A stretch of DNA of 64,000 bases from Icerya purchasi. Taxonomy: Eukaryota; Arthropoda; Insecta; Hemiptera; Monophlebidae. The notes below the pieces were generated by a model, which was not told the DNA's origin, made no database searches, and saw nothing but the letters and a program-made list of their open reading frames with translations. The stretch covers positions 487,279,352 through 487,343,351 of the forward strand of contig CM077115.1 in NCBI GenBank assembly GCA_039619475.1, written 5' to 3'. A program made the position numbers and the translations under genes. Each line of letters begins with the position of its first letter. The first letter of the stretch is position 1. Positions 23,744 through 37,051 of the stretch are shown one piece after another.

Positions 23744-25468
23744 CAGGTGTAGCCAAACTTTTATCTCTTATGGGCGACTTATTGTCTAAAACGTAATCTG
23801 CGGGCGACTGTGAATATGGGCAAACAATTTCAGGATTTTTCAAATTTTTCATTGATATTTTAATAAATAACGAACAAGAATTTCAGTTTAAAAAAATATT
23901 ACGGCAAATAAAGCAAACAAATGATTATATTTTTTTATTTTATAAAGTACAATAATATTTATAAAATTTTTAAAAAAATTACAATGTAAAGAAATAAGTA
24001 CACAAAAAAATTTTAGCAAATAAAGAAAAAAAATAATAGTTGTACTTTTTTTTTTATTTTTTTGTTATGAAATACTTATTAACTTAGAAAAAATACACCG
24101 TAAATAAGCAAATGAATAAAAATGTGACCTTGCATAAGTGCAGCAAGTTTCTCAAAATTTGGTTCATATGAACTTAAGGCAATTCTCAAACATGATTCTA
24201 AATGTTGATCTGTTAATTGCGTTTGTTTTTGTTTTTTTTTTTTTTTACCTCCCTTGGGTTTTCTACCAGAGAGCATTCGCCCAGCAAAATGGAATAGATG
24301 CATGGAATAGAATAGAAATTATATTTTTATTTTTTCGACAATGGAATCAAGAAACACCCCTAGAATAGGAACAACTGAGAGAATAAGTAGAGAAGGAACG
24401 TAAGAGGCATTGAAAGGAGCAGAAAGACCAAGCTTTAAAAGATGATAATAAAGTAACTGGTTTTGATCGCATTCTTAAATGAAAATGCGTATTCACATAA
24501 ATATGTTGATCCAAAGAAGGCATTGAAACATATAACAGTTGTCCATATATTTGGATATTTATCTTTTTTTATCAGTTTCCAAAAATTACAATCTGGAACC
24601 AGTAACTTAAGATTTATGTCACATTTAATATTTATTATTTTTTCTTCAAAGGTTGTTAAATTTTGTAGTATCGAGAAAGTTGTTTAGTTTCTGAGCTACA
24701 CTTTCGACATCGATGTCATTAAATGAGCAAGACAAAAAACTGGCGATATCTTCAAGTTCACTTAATGTTAGAAATCTTCTTTCAAATTCTTTTAAAAGCA
24801 GTGCAATAATATCGGCATATTTATTGTAAGATTCTTTTTATTTTTAGACTCATCAGCCAGATTTTGATAATGCTTTAAACCACGACGTTTTAATTGCATT
24901 GCAAGCATATTTAGTTTCTCTTTAAATGACTTCAAAATGCTTATCATATCTATTATTGTTTTACCTTTACCCTCTAGTTGCAGGTTTAATTGGTGTAATT
25001 TTTCAGCAATATCGCAGAAAAAAGAAAGATCAAGAAGCCATTTTTGATCATTTAGTTGAAGATATGAATCACCTTTTGTTTGTAAATATGAGTGCATATT
25101 TATGGCAGAAGTTCTTTTAGCATAATTTTAAATTAAACTTATTACATATAAATTTATCTTCAAACGAACCGTGGGTAATAACCTTATTATTTTCCGTCTG
25201 GTACATGATTTTACGTCATTTTTTGCGGTTGCCATTTACATGCACATGCGTTACGACTGTAATTAATTTAAAAGTTAACATTCACTTGCATTGTTCATCG
25301 GGATAAATACAAACAGTATGGGGCTATGTTGCATAGTCTATTCTGGTAAGAATAAATTATCGCATTAAGATTTTCAAACATTAATTTAAGTGAAGGCAAA
25401 TTGTTCAACTTTAGCTTCGCGGGCTACTTTCAAAAAAACCTTCGCGGTCGACGTCTTGGCCACCCCTG
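23744..25468 (-). mobile_element. hAT transposon deletion derivative with perfect 8-bp duplication
   Basis: The ends are inverted: CAGGTGTAGCCAA at 23744 and, as the complement of the right end, CAGGGGTGGCCAA at 25468, the hAT terminal pattern. Flanks are identical 8-mers GTTTAGAT (23736-23743 and 25469-25476). The element is 1725 bp. The minus strand keeps two transposase pieces: LSFFCDIAEKLHQLNLQLEG (ORF 24792-25097) and QLTDQHLESCLRIALSSYEP (ORF 24079-24303). These match the late part of ZBED5/GTF2IRD2-like hAT transposases. The N-terminal half, including the BED finger, is missing. Confidence 0.9.
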
Positions 25469-25476
25469 GTTTAGAT

Positions 25477-28400
25477 AAACTAAAAACTGAACATTCTTTC
25501 TAACAAATAAAGAGAACAATTCATAAAATATATTCAAAAACAGAGCTTTCATTATTTGTCTTTCACAACCATCGGCAAACCTACTGAATTACAGGTACCA
25601 ATGCGAACGGAAAAGTAGAAAAACATAAAGCCATTTATCCACGCGTATTAATTAAAAAAGCAAGCGAAAGAAAAAAATATGCAACTTTATCGCGACTTTT
25701 ATTACGACCCATTCGTAAAATAACGATTTTTACCGCTCAAAGCGAAACATTTTAATATAATTTTTTACCAAAGTTTATCCTGATAAAAATATGCAATCGT
25801 CAGTATTTTTTCAAAAAATATTACTAACAAGGTCGCATTTTTCATAATGAACTGTTGTTCATCCTCGAATTTTATTAGTCGTATTTGCCATTGTAATCGT
25901 TTTATTAAGTTTTAATGTTTAAATGCACACAACTGTAAAAAAATTTGAATGAATCCTCTTTTTGTTCTTATCGTAAGTGGTAAATGTTCTTTTTTTCTTT
26001 GTGTACTTCCTGTTTTTTCGTTAAGTATACATTAAATGTCAGACACTTTTTTTTTTCTATCTCATCAACTCGGATCAATTAATTATCGACTAACAAATAA
26101 AGCCGCATTCGTAAATTATGTTAAAACGTGATGATATTCGATATATTAACATTATTATTTGTTCTACATGTAATTTTGAAGTTTTGAGTATTGATTAATT
26201 TCATGAAAACAAGAATAATTGTTTTTTAAGAAAGATTACTATTAAAATTTAATTTTTTTTCTTTTTTAATGTATAACACCAAAACTGAATTTTGTTAAAA
26301 TTGCGTAGCAATTGGATACCAATATACCAGAAGCGATCTTACTTTAGCTTAATTGTGTATATTTTTACCATTATTCGGTAAGTTTAAAAAGCTTTATTTT
26401 TCTTAATATTTCATCATTGTTATACTGTTATTCGTCCGTGCTATAGATATTTTTAAGTATGATAAGTGTAACACATTTTTTAGTTCTGCTGATACGACAA
26501 TAATGGTATGTACTATTTTTAATTACATACGAACGTTCAAGTTCGTATTAGGCTAGGCAAAAAATACACATACTACACATTACACGCACACACAAATACA
26601 ATTTTCGTTAATGAAATACGCGGCATGCGTAAAAAAACAATTACCACTAGTATTAGTAATTAATAGCGGATTTTAAAAAGTCTGTGCCTTTAATTTTAAC
26701 ATTGCAAGCTGTACTAAGAGCTTACCGTTTTATTCGTAATTTCTTAAATTCTACAATTCAGATTATTCACAATCTCCCTGTTCAATGACAATCTGTGAAA
26801 AATTTGATGGTGTTCTTTTTTCAGTTTTCAAAATACGATAAAGACAGTTGTAAAGAAAAAAATAATAATTTTGCATATCTCGTGCAATATAATACGTTAT
26901 ATCCGCATAATTTTTGTACAAGACAAATTAACAATAACTACAATATCACTGAATCTATTTTAATTTGAAATTGTACGCAAACGGTTATTTTCTTTATTAT
27001 AATGAATAACAGATGCATTTCTGTCTTTTTTTTTTTTTTCGTGTTTTACGCATTTCCAATAAACCTTCGATAAACTAAGTACTATGTTAAGAATTCCGTT
27101 AAAAATAGCAATAACTCAAACCGTTGTTATTTTTTTTTATATATATAATATATAAATATTAGTAACTATAAGATTTCAATTAATTATAAACATCACACCT
27201 GTTAAATTATATACAATAAAATTTTATGCGCGTAAACTTTTTTGTTTACTTACTTTCAACTCTACAACCTGCAAACATGTGTAACTTGTAAACAACATGA
27301 CATCGAGAGTTAAGTCAATAAATATACCCATCAAGGTCGTAAATAATAACAGTAATCAAAAACAAATCTAAATTCACAAAAATGAATATGACTTAACAAA
27401 AAGGTTAAAAACTGCACTACCCCAAAAAATTAAACAGAAACTACTTTTTTCTGAATCATGAAACTGTTATTTGTAAACACACTCTTATTAGTGAAAATTA
27501 CACACAGTCGGAAAATAACTGCCCTTAGATATTTTTTTGTCGCATATTAACGCTAATAAAAGATACAGATTTTTTATTGTTGATTTGCCGCTTTATACAT
27601 ATAATTGGGAACCGGGATCGTTGGCTGTTCGGCAGGATAAATTTTCAGATTTCTTATTGTTTTACTTAGTAAATTTTTAAAAAGTACTGGTTAGGGCTGA
27701 TAGGACGTTTATTAAACAGGGAAAAATGAAAAAGAAAAAAAGGATATGAATAATAAGTGAAATGTTGCTTAAAATATCTTAAGAACTAAAATTGTTAACA
27801 CGGCATTATGTGAGAAGAATATGTTAATTATTTTTTATTAATATAATCTGAGTACTGTGTAACTCTACCAGGACTATTATGGTGGCTAACCTCAGTGAAG
27901 GTTACAATACGTGATGCAGTTTATTGGAAGCTGTAAAATTCAAAATCGCCCGAACACATTCAGATGATTAATAACAGACAGTGCTCACCGTGAACTCACA
28001 CAGAGGGTTAGAAGATAGAAAAGAAGCTCAAGTTTCCTTGGTAAGGGGTTGCAACTGTCTAAGCCCTGGATGGATTTGGTAGATAGAAGTAGTCTCGAAT
28101 AAGAAGGTCATTTTGGGACACTGGATTGGAAGAATATGCCTCAAGACAAAGGAAGATCCCAAACATTTCTGCTTCTAAAATGAATAATAGTCACTAAGGC
28201 GTTTGGTATACATTACACATCCAGTTTCATAAGTGTATGCAGTTGGTGAAGGAGAACTTGTGAGACTCGCTTTAGTTGTACCCGTATGCATGTGTATGTG
28301 GTTGGAGAAGAATGCAAATTTATTCAATACTATCTGAAATATGGATAGGGAAAGGTTAGGTGTTATCAAGGAACTCTATCAGAATTAAGTTTAAAGATGA

Positions 28401-29100
28401 TGGGACATGATTCCAGGGCGCTGCAGTGATTGGATCAACGTGATAGGCACTCTAATTTATGCCTACTTTAAAGAAAACGGTTAAAGCCTTGACCATTGCT
28501 GGGAAAGGATGACAATGGAATTTCAGGAATCATTGGTGGAAAATTGGTGTGATAACGAAGGAGTTACAAAAGTTGAGATGATCATGGGTAATGGATAAAA
28601 GCGGAAGACCCATCAAGGCACAAACGCTCAACTATTCTGTCTGGTGCGCCCTAGTATGATGCTTAACAAAGTGTTGTGGATTGGAATGATAGATTTCAGA
28701 AGTGTTTTATTAGCTGAAGAATACACCTGGCAACTGAATGACAGTTTACTCAGGATAAAGGATTTGTATACTGATAGCAGCAGTTTTAGATCACTATTTT
28801 ATTTGTGGTTGAATAAACATTTTAAGATGCTTAAGGATTTTACACAACTACTCTTAATGATGGCTTTGTGTGGAACCCATTACAATCATCCATCAAACAT
28901 TAAACCTAGGAACTTTATAGAAGGAAGGAATTGGATAGGTATATGTTTTAGGTAGAGAATGGATATTGGGATTTTGAAAATAAAACAATGCTTATTCTGG
29001 AATTTGACAAATGCTGTATTTAAGGATGAGAAATCCAAAGCATTCTTTTCCATCCAGTTTAGTAGTCTACTGATTGTAACTGTGGGATAGACATTGCAAT
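25477..29100. other. Intergenic, no gene recognised
   Basis: AT-rich up to about 27.9 kb. From 27.9 kb to 29.1 kb the composition shifts to G/A-rich on the + strand, with a 103-codon ORF (28644-28955) in which I see no domain. This may be decayed transposon coding sequence. C/G tract at 29291-29306. Confidence 0.35.
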
Positions 29101-29109
29101 AACAGAGAA

Positions 29110-29350
29110 GTTTAAGGGAAAAGATTTGTTAAAATCATCAATGAACTAACAGCTGTAATGGACGGCTTTAAGCAATCTGCTATATCATTGATATAGAGGA
29201 CAAGTAGAGTAACACTCAAAGGTAATTCCCATGGAATTCCATTTTCAGTTATAAAAGATAAAAATATTGAAGAGTCTATTCTCACTTGAATGGGGGGGGG
29301 GGGGGGATAAATGTTGTGACTTATCAGGTACATTGATTTCATGATCACTA
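29110..29350 (-). mobile_element. LINE reverse transcriptase fragment
   Basis: The minus-strand ORF reads ITENGIPWELPLSVTLLVLY then INDIADCLKPSITAVS, corresponding to the RT block G-PQGS-LS-TLF-LYINDI of Jockey-type LINEs. The catalytic YADD block just downstream is destroyed. It probably belongs with the endonuclease and ORF1 pieces at 30.8-32.0 kb, same strand and correct order. Confidence 0.65.
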
Positions 29351-29839
29351 TGATCTAGCAGGGCCAGATGAATTTTTTTATTCACTGGCTGGAGTATAAG
29401 ACTCACTCATATTTTCAAATTGGTCCACTTGAGAGAGCAGATGGGGTTGCTTAGTGTTTAAGTTCAATGATTCCAAAACTAAGTCCATTTTTTGGTGATA
29501 AGATATTTATTGAAGAGAAATTGTTCATGTGTTCTAGTATATCTGCTAGAGATTGGATACCTGCTTGCAGATGAGATTTTGTTAGTAGTTACATGTTAGC
29601 AGGTTGTTCTATGCCATCTTGTTTTATGATCTTCAAGGTCAAGAAATATTTGATGGTCTTGATGGTTGACACTTAAAAGAAATAAGTCCAGAATGTTTGC
29701 GCAGCAAATGTATTTTATAGCCAAATTCATTGTTGAAAGGGTTCATTCATAAAATTGCAGTTAAAAGTTTTAGTGCTAGGGTGAAAGAAAGGTAATAATT
29801 CAGTTTGTTGTTGGGAATAGTTTGGGAAACGTTACGATA

Positions 29840-30120
29840 TGCTTGCAGATGTGTGCACTAAGGCTAATCCTCCTTCCACTAAATGCCCGACGTTTAAGAT
29901 TGGCAATGTTGTCCACATCAGCAAATTAAAGACGTTCTTAGATAAGGGCTATACTGCCAACTGGAGCTGCAAACTATATTTACTATAAATAGCATTCTCA
30001 GCACCTACCCAATGACATATACATTAAAAGATCATAGTGGAAAACCCATCATGGTCACCTTTTACAAAGAGGAGCTGCAAAAGACTATGTATCTGGACAT
30101 TTTGTCAAGTGGCACAGATT
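29840..30120 (+). mobile_element. Integrase C-terminal fragment (Maverick/Polinton- or retroelement-type)
   Basis: Two frames, split by a stop and frameshift, read FKIGNVVHISKLKTFLDKGY (TANWSCKL) and YPMTYTLKDHSGKPIMVTFY followed by KEELQKT. The layout F-IGD-VRISK-K--F-KGYT-NW and TY-LKD--G-PI-G-FYEEEL is typical of C-terminal tails of integrases from Maverick-type and related elements. It is inserted or juxtaposed between the pieces of a minus-strand LINE. No polymerase or capsid-type gene was seen. Confidence 0.6.
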
Positions 30121-30622
30121 CTCTGTTTCAGAGAATTCTTGGGTAGATAATGATAAAATTGCAAATATTTAGGATACATACATGTGCGCGTGTGTGCGAT
30201 GCCCTTACATAAGAGCAAAACGATAGATCTGTTAAAGATATCGAGTGTGACCTCGTGCAGTGGACGACTGAAGACAAAGCCCGGTCTGATATATTAGATT
30301 GGGTGTTCAAAGCTGTGACCAATTCAACTGGTAAACTCCATATTTGAGGCTGCTGTGGAAGACCTAAAACATTCTACAACCGCAGTGATTGCTAAGCTGG
30401 AAAAGTGTCTGATGGAGGTGGAGGTGGTGCCATGGAAGAGCAAACGTTTAGCTTAGCTCTACTGCTAATGTGTAATTGAACAATGGTTGTGGTAGTGGTA
30501 TATGTGATGCTTTGTATCAGTGTCTATCATGACGTTGATTGGGCTGAGGGGTTCCAGCGGTTGCTGGCAGTAGCAGGAGGTGGTTGTAACATAACTAGTT
30601 GGCTGGGCATTAGTACAAAGTT

Positions 30623-30712
30623 CACATTGACTTGCTAATTAACAGTCCATAGTTTACACTTACCTACTAATTAATAGTCCATAATTCACACTGAGGTTCT
30701 AATTGGCAAGAT
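30623..30712. repeat. Short degenerate tandem repeat, ~32 bp period
   Basis: About two and a half copies of a unit containing ctaattaacagtccatagtt then tacact: 30636, 30668 (ctaattaatagtccataatt) and a partial third near 30698. Confidence 0.55.
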
Positions 30713-30769
30713 GCTCGGCAACGTTTCCTTCTTCCCCCCACTGATGTTTCCTCATTCACTGTGCCAGAA

Positions 30770-32030
30770 TCCTCATTTTTATTCTACTTTTTTATTTCTA
30801 AGTAATTTCTTTGTTGCTGTCTGTACTGTATTGTCATAGATGTTTAGTGATCCTATATACTGCTTAAATGTTTCATTTCTAAATTTCTCAATTTCATTTT
30901 TTAGTTGATTGTTTATCTAATTATAAAACATTTTATAAGATGGGGAATAGTGTAACTGGTATTTTTTTCCTAGCTATTCTTGTTTCCTTTAAGAGCTTAT
31001 AGATTGCTTTTGGAGTGTATTTTTTTCTGTTACTGAGATCGCCATCATACTGGGTAGCCACACGGCACACATTTTGAATTAATTTGGTTATGTTATTAAC
31101 AGCCTCATTGATGCTACTGTATTTTTTAATTTTACTTTCAAATTAATGTTATTTTCCACAACTGCAGCAAAAGTATTCCAGTTTGTACTTTTATTTGGCA
31201 GATGCTATTTCTTCTGTTTCATTAAAAAATAAACATCAATGATAACATCAACTGGTACATGGTCTGAAGGTAAATCATTACTTGTTTCACATACTTTGTA
31301 GTATAAGATTAAGTATGAGTTAGTATGTACTATTTTGTCCAGTATTTTTCATTGTTTATTTATTTTTTATGATCCACAAAAGTGATGGTCGTAGTTGAAG
31401 TCTCCTCTACAAATGAACTTCCTACCAAGTCCTTGAAATATTGCTTTATATTTGCTTGCTGGTATATTAAACCTTGGTTGGCAATATATAGCAGCTACTG
31501 TTGAACGATCTTTTCCTGTGCCAATATTTACTGCATTTATTTGGTAAGCATGTGTGTTTATATAGAATGTAAATATATTTTTGAGATGTCATTATTATTT
31601 GTTTCTTTTTCATGTTGAATTATCCTGTTGTTGTTAATTAATTTTATACCTTAGTGCCTTACTTTATCCACATATATTTGTGTTAAACTCCTGAACTGTG
31701 AATGGTTTCCCATGGCTTGAGGTGAGTGTTCTGGAAATACCACCCAGATACTCGCTATTTTCTGGATGATATTGTTCATAGTGATAACAATTACTAAATT
31801 CTTCCATATCTTTATTTATAATTATACAATTTTAAATTGGTAGTGTATTTTTCCATCATAGAAATTTATTCCTCTTTGTATGCTGAACGACCCCTGTAAT
31901 TTGATGTATATGAACCTCCACACAAAACACACCTAGCTGCTTGTTCGGGTGGTTTTATGCAGCTGCTTTAGTCATGCTTTTTGTGTGACTATAATTCTGG
32001 CATCTTGAGCATTGCAGTACCTGGCAAAGT
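30770..32030 (-). mobile_element. Jockey-clade LINE remnant: ORF1 zinc knuckles, endonuclease, RT linker
   Basis: Read on the minus strand. 31864-32030 carries CSRCQNYSHTK, then in another frame CVLCGGSYTSNYRG, the paired zinc knuckles of Jockey ORF1. 31378-31510 carries VAAIYCQPRFNIPASKY then GLGRKFICRGDFN, the endonuclease box (normally GGD-NAKH). 30800-31130 carries INEAVNNITKLIQNV and YTPKAIYKLLKETRIA, the region between endonuclease and RT. There are many stops and frameshifts. The start (5' end on the minus strand) may extend to about 32.6 kb. Confidence 0.75.
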
Positions 32031-35000
32031 TTTTTTGGTTCTTCTACCTATATGATTGAGTGCAGGATAAAATTTAATTTGAAAATTTCTTAATTTTTTA
32101 GTGATTTGTGAAGATCAACAAAAAAAAAAAAAAAGGAGTGGATACTTCGATTTTCCTGTAATTTATTTTATTGAACAGTTTTGCAAGTCCATTCTTAATT
32201 TCATCTGTCAGAGTAGAGTGGAGTAAATGACGAATGACAACACAAAAGGCACGATCCTGAAATAGTTGATAGATGTAAAAAAAAGTGTTTTTGCTTTTCA
32301 GTAAGTGGACTAGAGTTCTGTAACTCCTTAGAGTGCTCGGTTTGATGGTTACTGTACCATTTGTAGCCTTATATTCAAATTTGAGTTCTGGATTAATTTC
32401 TTTTCATTATTTGACAAACTGAATATAGTTAATTATATTTTTTACTAAGATAGATAGTGGATTTGAATATGAAACGTTCAATTTCGATTGTTGCTGAGGG
32501 GTATCATATTCTCCCATAGATTAATCCATTATAGAATTATTATTGTCCTGGTCTGGATCTTGTTCTGTTAGGCATTAAAAACGATTATGTTTGTAGATAG
32601 TAGGCTTACTATTTGAATTTGTTGGAAATTTTTTGTCAAAATTGCATACTGTAGAACAACTTCTTAATTGTTTGTGTTGTTATGACAATTCTTCATCACT
32701 TGTACCACTTAGATGTGCCCGTTTATTTACACAATGAAAACCACTGCAATTAGAACGCTGAATAATTATTGAAGAAATTGGCTTGAAAGTTCTGTTATCC
32801 ACAGAAAGTTGATCATCAGGAGTATTATTTTCTATATTGTGTCATACAATGCAGCAGCATTATTGTTGTCATTGATGTTTGATTGTATTTGGAATCCGCT
32901 TATGGCAGTAGAATTTAAACCATTATTTACAAGTTGAATAGTTAAAGGGAAATAATAGTCAAGTAGGCTTGCAATAAACCGTCTGCCTATGTGAAATTAT
33001 TAGAAGAGGTTAATAAACTGATAAGCAGTAGCCAAGTGATAAAATGGTTGTATCTTACTGATCTGTTCTGGAAATATGAGAGGATTAAACAAAATACTTT
33101 AATTTATCACTTACAAAAATGTGAAACACATACTTTATCACAATGTGTTAAACAGTTAAAATCATACTCTTATTCTACACTTTAATTGCTCTACATTTTA
33201 ATTTTACACCAAGAAGATATGATTCACAGCTTAAATGCTAAATAATAATATGACTTAAGCTTGATACAATTTACATCCTCAATGAATACAGCTCAAACTT
33301 TCCACTTTTAGCTCTTTAAATGACAAATATATCTTATGCTTTCAGTTTTCAGCTAATAAAAATTTAAATACAGCTTTTAAATGAAAGACTATTTGTCAAA
33401 TTTATTGGACCCTAATTTTGTAAAATAAAGCATTGCTGATTTCAACACAGAATTATTTTACCATTGCATCTAAAAAATTATATATTTTTATAATACAATA
33501 CTTTACTGTTTTGTGTAGATCAAATAAATAAATGTAAACTAAAATATAATGTATATATGATTAGTAGTAAGTTTTAGACTCAATTTTATATTTTGAAATT
33601 TTATAGAAAACTGACAGTTTTGTGGTAACTTTTGCTGTATTAAATGTATGAGTTAATTATGAACTTTTTAAAAGTTACTATTGATAGTTCTTACACTTAG
33701 ATATAACAAGCTAGAGTATTTGCATGAACACATGTTTATTAAAAAAGACAGTGATATGTAGACATGAGTAACTCTGGACACAGTTACATCCTCAGATATA
33801 TATTCACATTCAGACGCAGCAGGATATCTCTGTGACAGTGTGATTTAATATATCTCAACTCTTATATTTCAACTCAGAAAAGCATTAGCTGCCCACATGC
33901 ACACTGTGTTCAATAACATTCTACTATTTGGTGCGTTTGGTGTGCCATGCAGAATTGGAGTTGAATATGCAGTGGAGATTTTGATTATATACTAGGTATG
34001 AGATACATAATTGTAGTGGAGTTGAAGTTGAGAAGCAGATAAATATCCACAGTCAGAAAAGACACATATATATTTAACTCCACTAATGGAGTTGATTTCT
34101 GCATCTCTAGTAACATGATCCTACCTAACTCTTGATCATCACTTTAATTTTTTATTCCTTTTGTTTTTGTTTTTTTTCTCTTTTTTGAGTTACCCAAATA
34201 AAATATATTTCACCCATATTTGTAAAAACATACTACATCATTAAATTCCTTATTAAGAACTCATACGAATGTAATGTACAGAATCTTGATTAGATGGTTT
34301 AAAAATGCAAATGCTATCAAATGAATTCCTTAACTCAAGAGTAGCTTATGAAATAGACAGTAAAATATTGACCTATCATGCACAAGTTTTTTTTTTTTTT
34401 TTTTTTGAGTTTGCAACTATGTCATATTTTAATAATAATCTAAACAAGAAATTTATATAAAATTCTCAATTTATTGTTTCTCAACACCATCCCCTATGGA
34501 AAAAAGTATGCAACATGGTTTGTAGAAATTTTATATCTACATATTGCTTTGTAGGAGAAAATATATAGATAATCCACAAATTGTACCACTATGCAGCCAT
34601 CATAGTTAAAAATGAAGTACAAATTTACTTTCCATGGGCTTAAAAGAGTTAATTAATAATCGTGAAATTATTTATATAAATCACAATTAAAATTCTCTTT
34701 AAGACATTGTATTACTTAAGGATGACTAATTATTATAAGCACCAAAAACTATAAAAAAGTACTTTGGAAATATGTAATATTGAATTAAAGGCAACCTTAA
34801 AAAGCATTCAAAAATTCATGTCACTATCAACCAACCCTTTTAGAGTAAAATTGAAAATATAGAACTTCAGTTACAGTTTCAGCTTAAGTATAAAAAATAT
34901 TAAGTAATACAAGTTATAAAACTCAATCAGTAAATTTAAAAAAAAGTCAAGTGTAATGAGCAAATTTAATAAACTCTAATCATATATCCCTTAGAACAGC

Positions 35001-36089
35001 TGCGATTGCAAATCTCACTTTTTTAAAAATCATTATTTGAAAAATAAATTAAGTTTCTGAAATTATGATACTTTAAATTAACTACATAATATTACTTTAA
35101 ACATAGACAGTATCTAGAAAAAAATTCTTTTGGAAGGAAGACAAAATGATTTTTGTGCAATTGTTACTTTATTTATATATACTTATGTACATACATATTA
35201 TACTCTAAATTAGAAGTAGTGGTTTTGAAAACTGTTTTATTGTGTCATGATAAAGTAAAAAAAAAGAAACAAAATTTAACATTTTTGTTTATAATATTGG
35301 TAACAATAATTTAGCATCCTTAAAATTCAAAGTCAGTAAAATCCATTTAGAAGATGTAAATAAAATAAATTCAATAAGGCAAAGTAAAGCTTATTTCATT
35401 TTTCTAAATTGTATAATTAATTATCACTAATTTCTGAAATTAGATTAAAATTAACTTTCTACTTGGAGGGAAGTCCAGACCCTTTGAAGTCCCTCGCAAC
35501 TATTAATTATTGACAATCTAGAAGATGAATGTGTAATGTAATAAATTCTAAAAAGTAAAATATTACAAATTTATTTTTAGAAATATTTATTTAAAAAAGC
35601 AAAAATCATTCAACATGTTTTAAATCATATGTCAACCTAATCCTTTATAATTATTAATATTACATATTATTTAAATATATAAATATGATGGAAGTAGTTT
35701 TTATGAGTTAAACACATTAATATACCTTAATTTGAAATAAAATTTGTGGAATGTCACTAATAGGTACGATCAATTTAATTTAATTTAATTAATTTTTAAG
35801 AAAGTTCAGTGTCATAATATTTCTGTATTAAAAATTTATTAAAGAATAAAAATATTTTTGATATCAATGTTTTATGAATATAAAATTTATAGATTTTGCA
35901 AAAGAAATTATTTTTAAAAACTTTTATTTTCACACATAAAAATGTATATGTGCATTTGTTCAAAATCTTAAATCTCTGAAAGTTCTTCACCAATTATTTT
36001 GAAATTTTGATGTAACATTGCATTTAAGTACTTGTGTATTTGTATATCATTTTTACCTGCCAGTAATACACTTAAAAATAATTAAAGTG
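32031..36089. other. Intergenic, mostly unassigned
   Basis: AT-rich, with T/A tracts at 32121 and 34388. A decayed copy of the repeat family at 39.2-40.0 kb lies at 33220-33400. The region 33730-34110 has repeated ctc/gag-type words (ttgagttga...). No host gene. Confidence 0.35.
33220..33400 (+). repeat. Decayed copy of the 39.5-kb hAT-MITE family
   Basis: gaatacagctcaaactttcc (33285) followed by acttttagctct and, after a gap, atgctttcagttttcagct parallels gaatacagcttaagctttcg with gcttttggctg and ggctttcagctttcggctt near 39552-39615. Ends not preserved. Confidence 0.5.
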
Positions 36090-36168
36090 AGATTATTTTT
36101 AGTTAAGATTCTGTTTGGTCTATTACAGTGTTATCTGTTGCATGTAAAAGTAACATATGCTATACTAA

Positions 36169-36319
36169 TGGTGCTTTTACACCTAGGGTTAACATGTTAG
36201 CTCTCACATACCTTTGCACAATTTTGCTAGATATTTCATCCTACTTGTCTACAAAGTACTTCCATACATGTTAGTGAACTTTTATCTAACATGTTAGCTT
36301 TAGATGTGGAAGCACCCTA
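36169..36319. mobile_element. ~150-bp MITE with terminal inverted repeats, inside the Helitron
   Basis: The left end GGTGCTTTTACACC with later TTAACATGTTAGCT pairs with the right end, whose complement reads GGTGCTTCCACATC, then GCTAACATGTTAGAT. Arms are about 33 bp. Flanks ctaat and ctaaa suggest a short (3-4 bp) target duplication but do not prove one. Helitron-like coding sequence continues on both sides. Confidence 0.7.
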
Positions 36320-36713
36320 AACATTGCTCATGCCAAACAGCATGCTTTTCAACAGCTATTGACTGTCAATGGCATTACACATACTACTTTTCACAGTGTA
36401 TGTCAAGCTCTCAATTTACTGAAGAATGACTGACACTGGGATGTATACATTAATGACGGGTGCAACATGTCCCATCCAAATCAAATTTGTGCATTGTTTA
36501 TAATCATAATGACCATTTGCTCTCCTTGATCTACAACAGAGTTGTGGAAGAAATATAAATCGCATATGACTGAAGATATTGTCTGTTGAATATGAGAAGA
36601 AAATTCAAATAGGAACATGTATTTCATAGCAGAAATATATAATAACATGTAGATAATGATTGAAGATTTGTGTTTAGAAACTGTGAGCAAAGTTCTCAGA
36701 CAATTGGGAGTAC

Positions 36714-37051
36714 TATGGGCGCCGCCAAGGGGGGGCAGAAGAGGGCCGTTGCCTCTCCTTGGAGCTTCGGAACTTTTTAACCAACTGGCCATGATGATTA
36801 TTCATAGGTGCATAATCATGGACAATTTGACTTTTATAATAAAGTGGTAGTACAATTTGTCAGAAACCCATGAATATTATGTTTTAATTAAGATTATATT
36901 CTTGTTTAATAAAATATTAAGTCTTTATAAATTATAAATTTTAGTTTTCCTATAACTCATATCCTCTTTATATCATCTTGCCCCCCTCCCGACTCATTGG
37001 CTGCCGACTCATTTTGCCTTCCTCCCTGGCTCATCAGCTGGCAATGCCACT
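36714..37051. mobile_element. 338-bp hAT-like MITE inserted in the Helitron
   Basis: Begins TATGGGCGCCGCCAAGGGGG and ends CTGGCAATGCCACT; the complement of the end, AGTGGCATTGCCAG, is a weak match to the start. Flanked by 8-mers GGGAGTAC (36706-36713) and GGGGGTAC (37052-37059), one mismatch, the duplication size of hAT elements. Excision restores the helicase frame QLGV | PSPN, as in intact Helitrons. Confidence 0.75.

Noticed and set aside
36656..36850. 64-codon ORF as a gene
   Set aside because: It runs from Helitron helicase sequence into a 338-bp MITE; the fusion is accidental.
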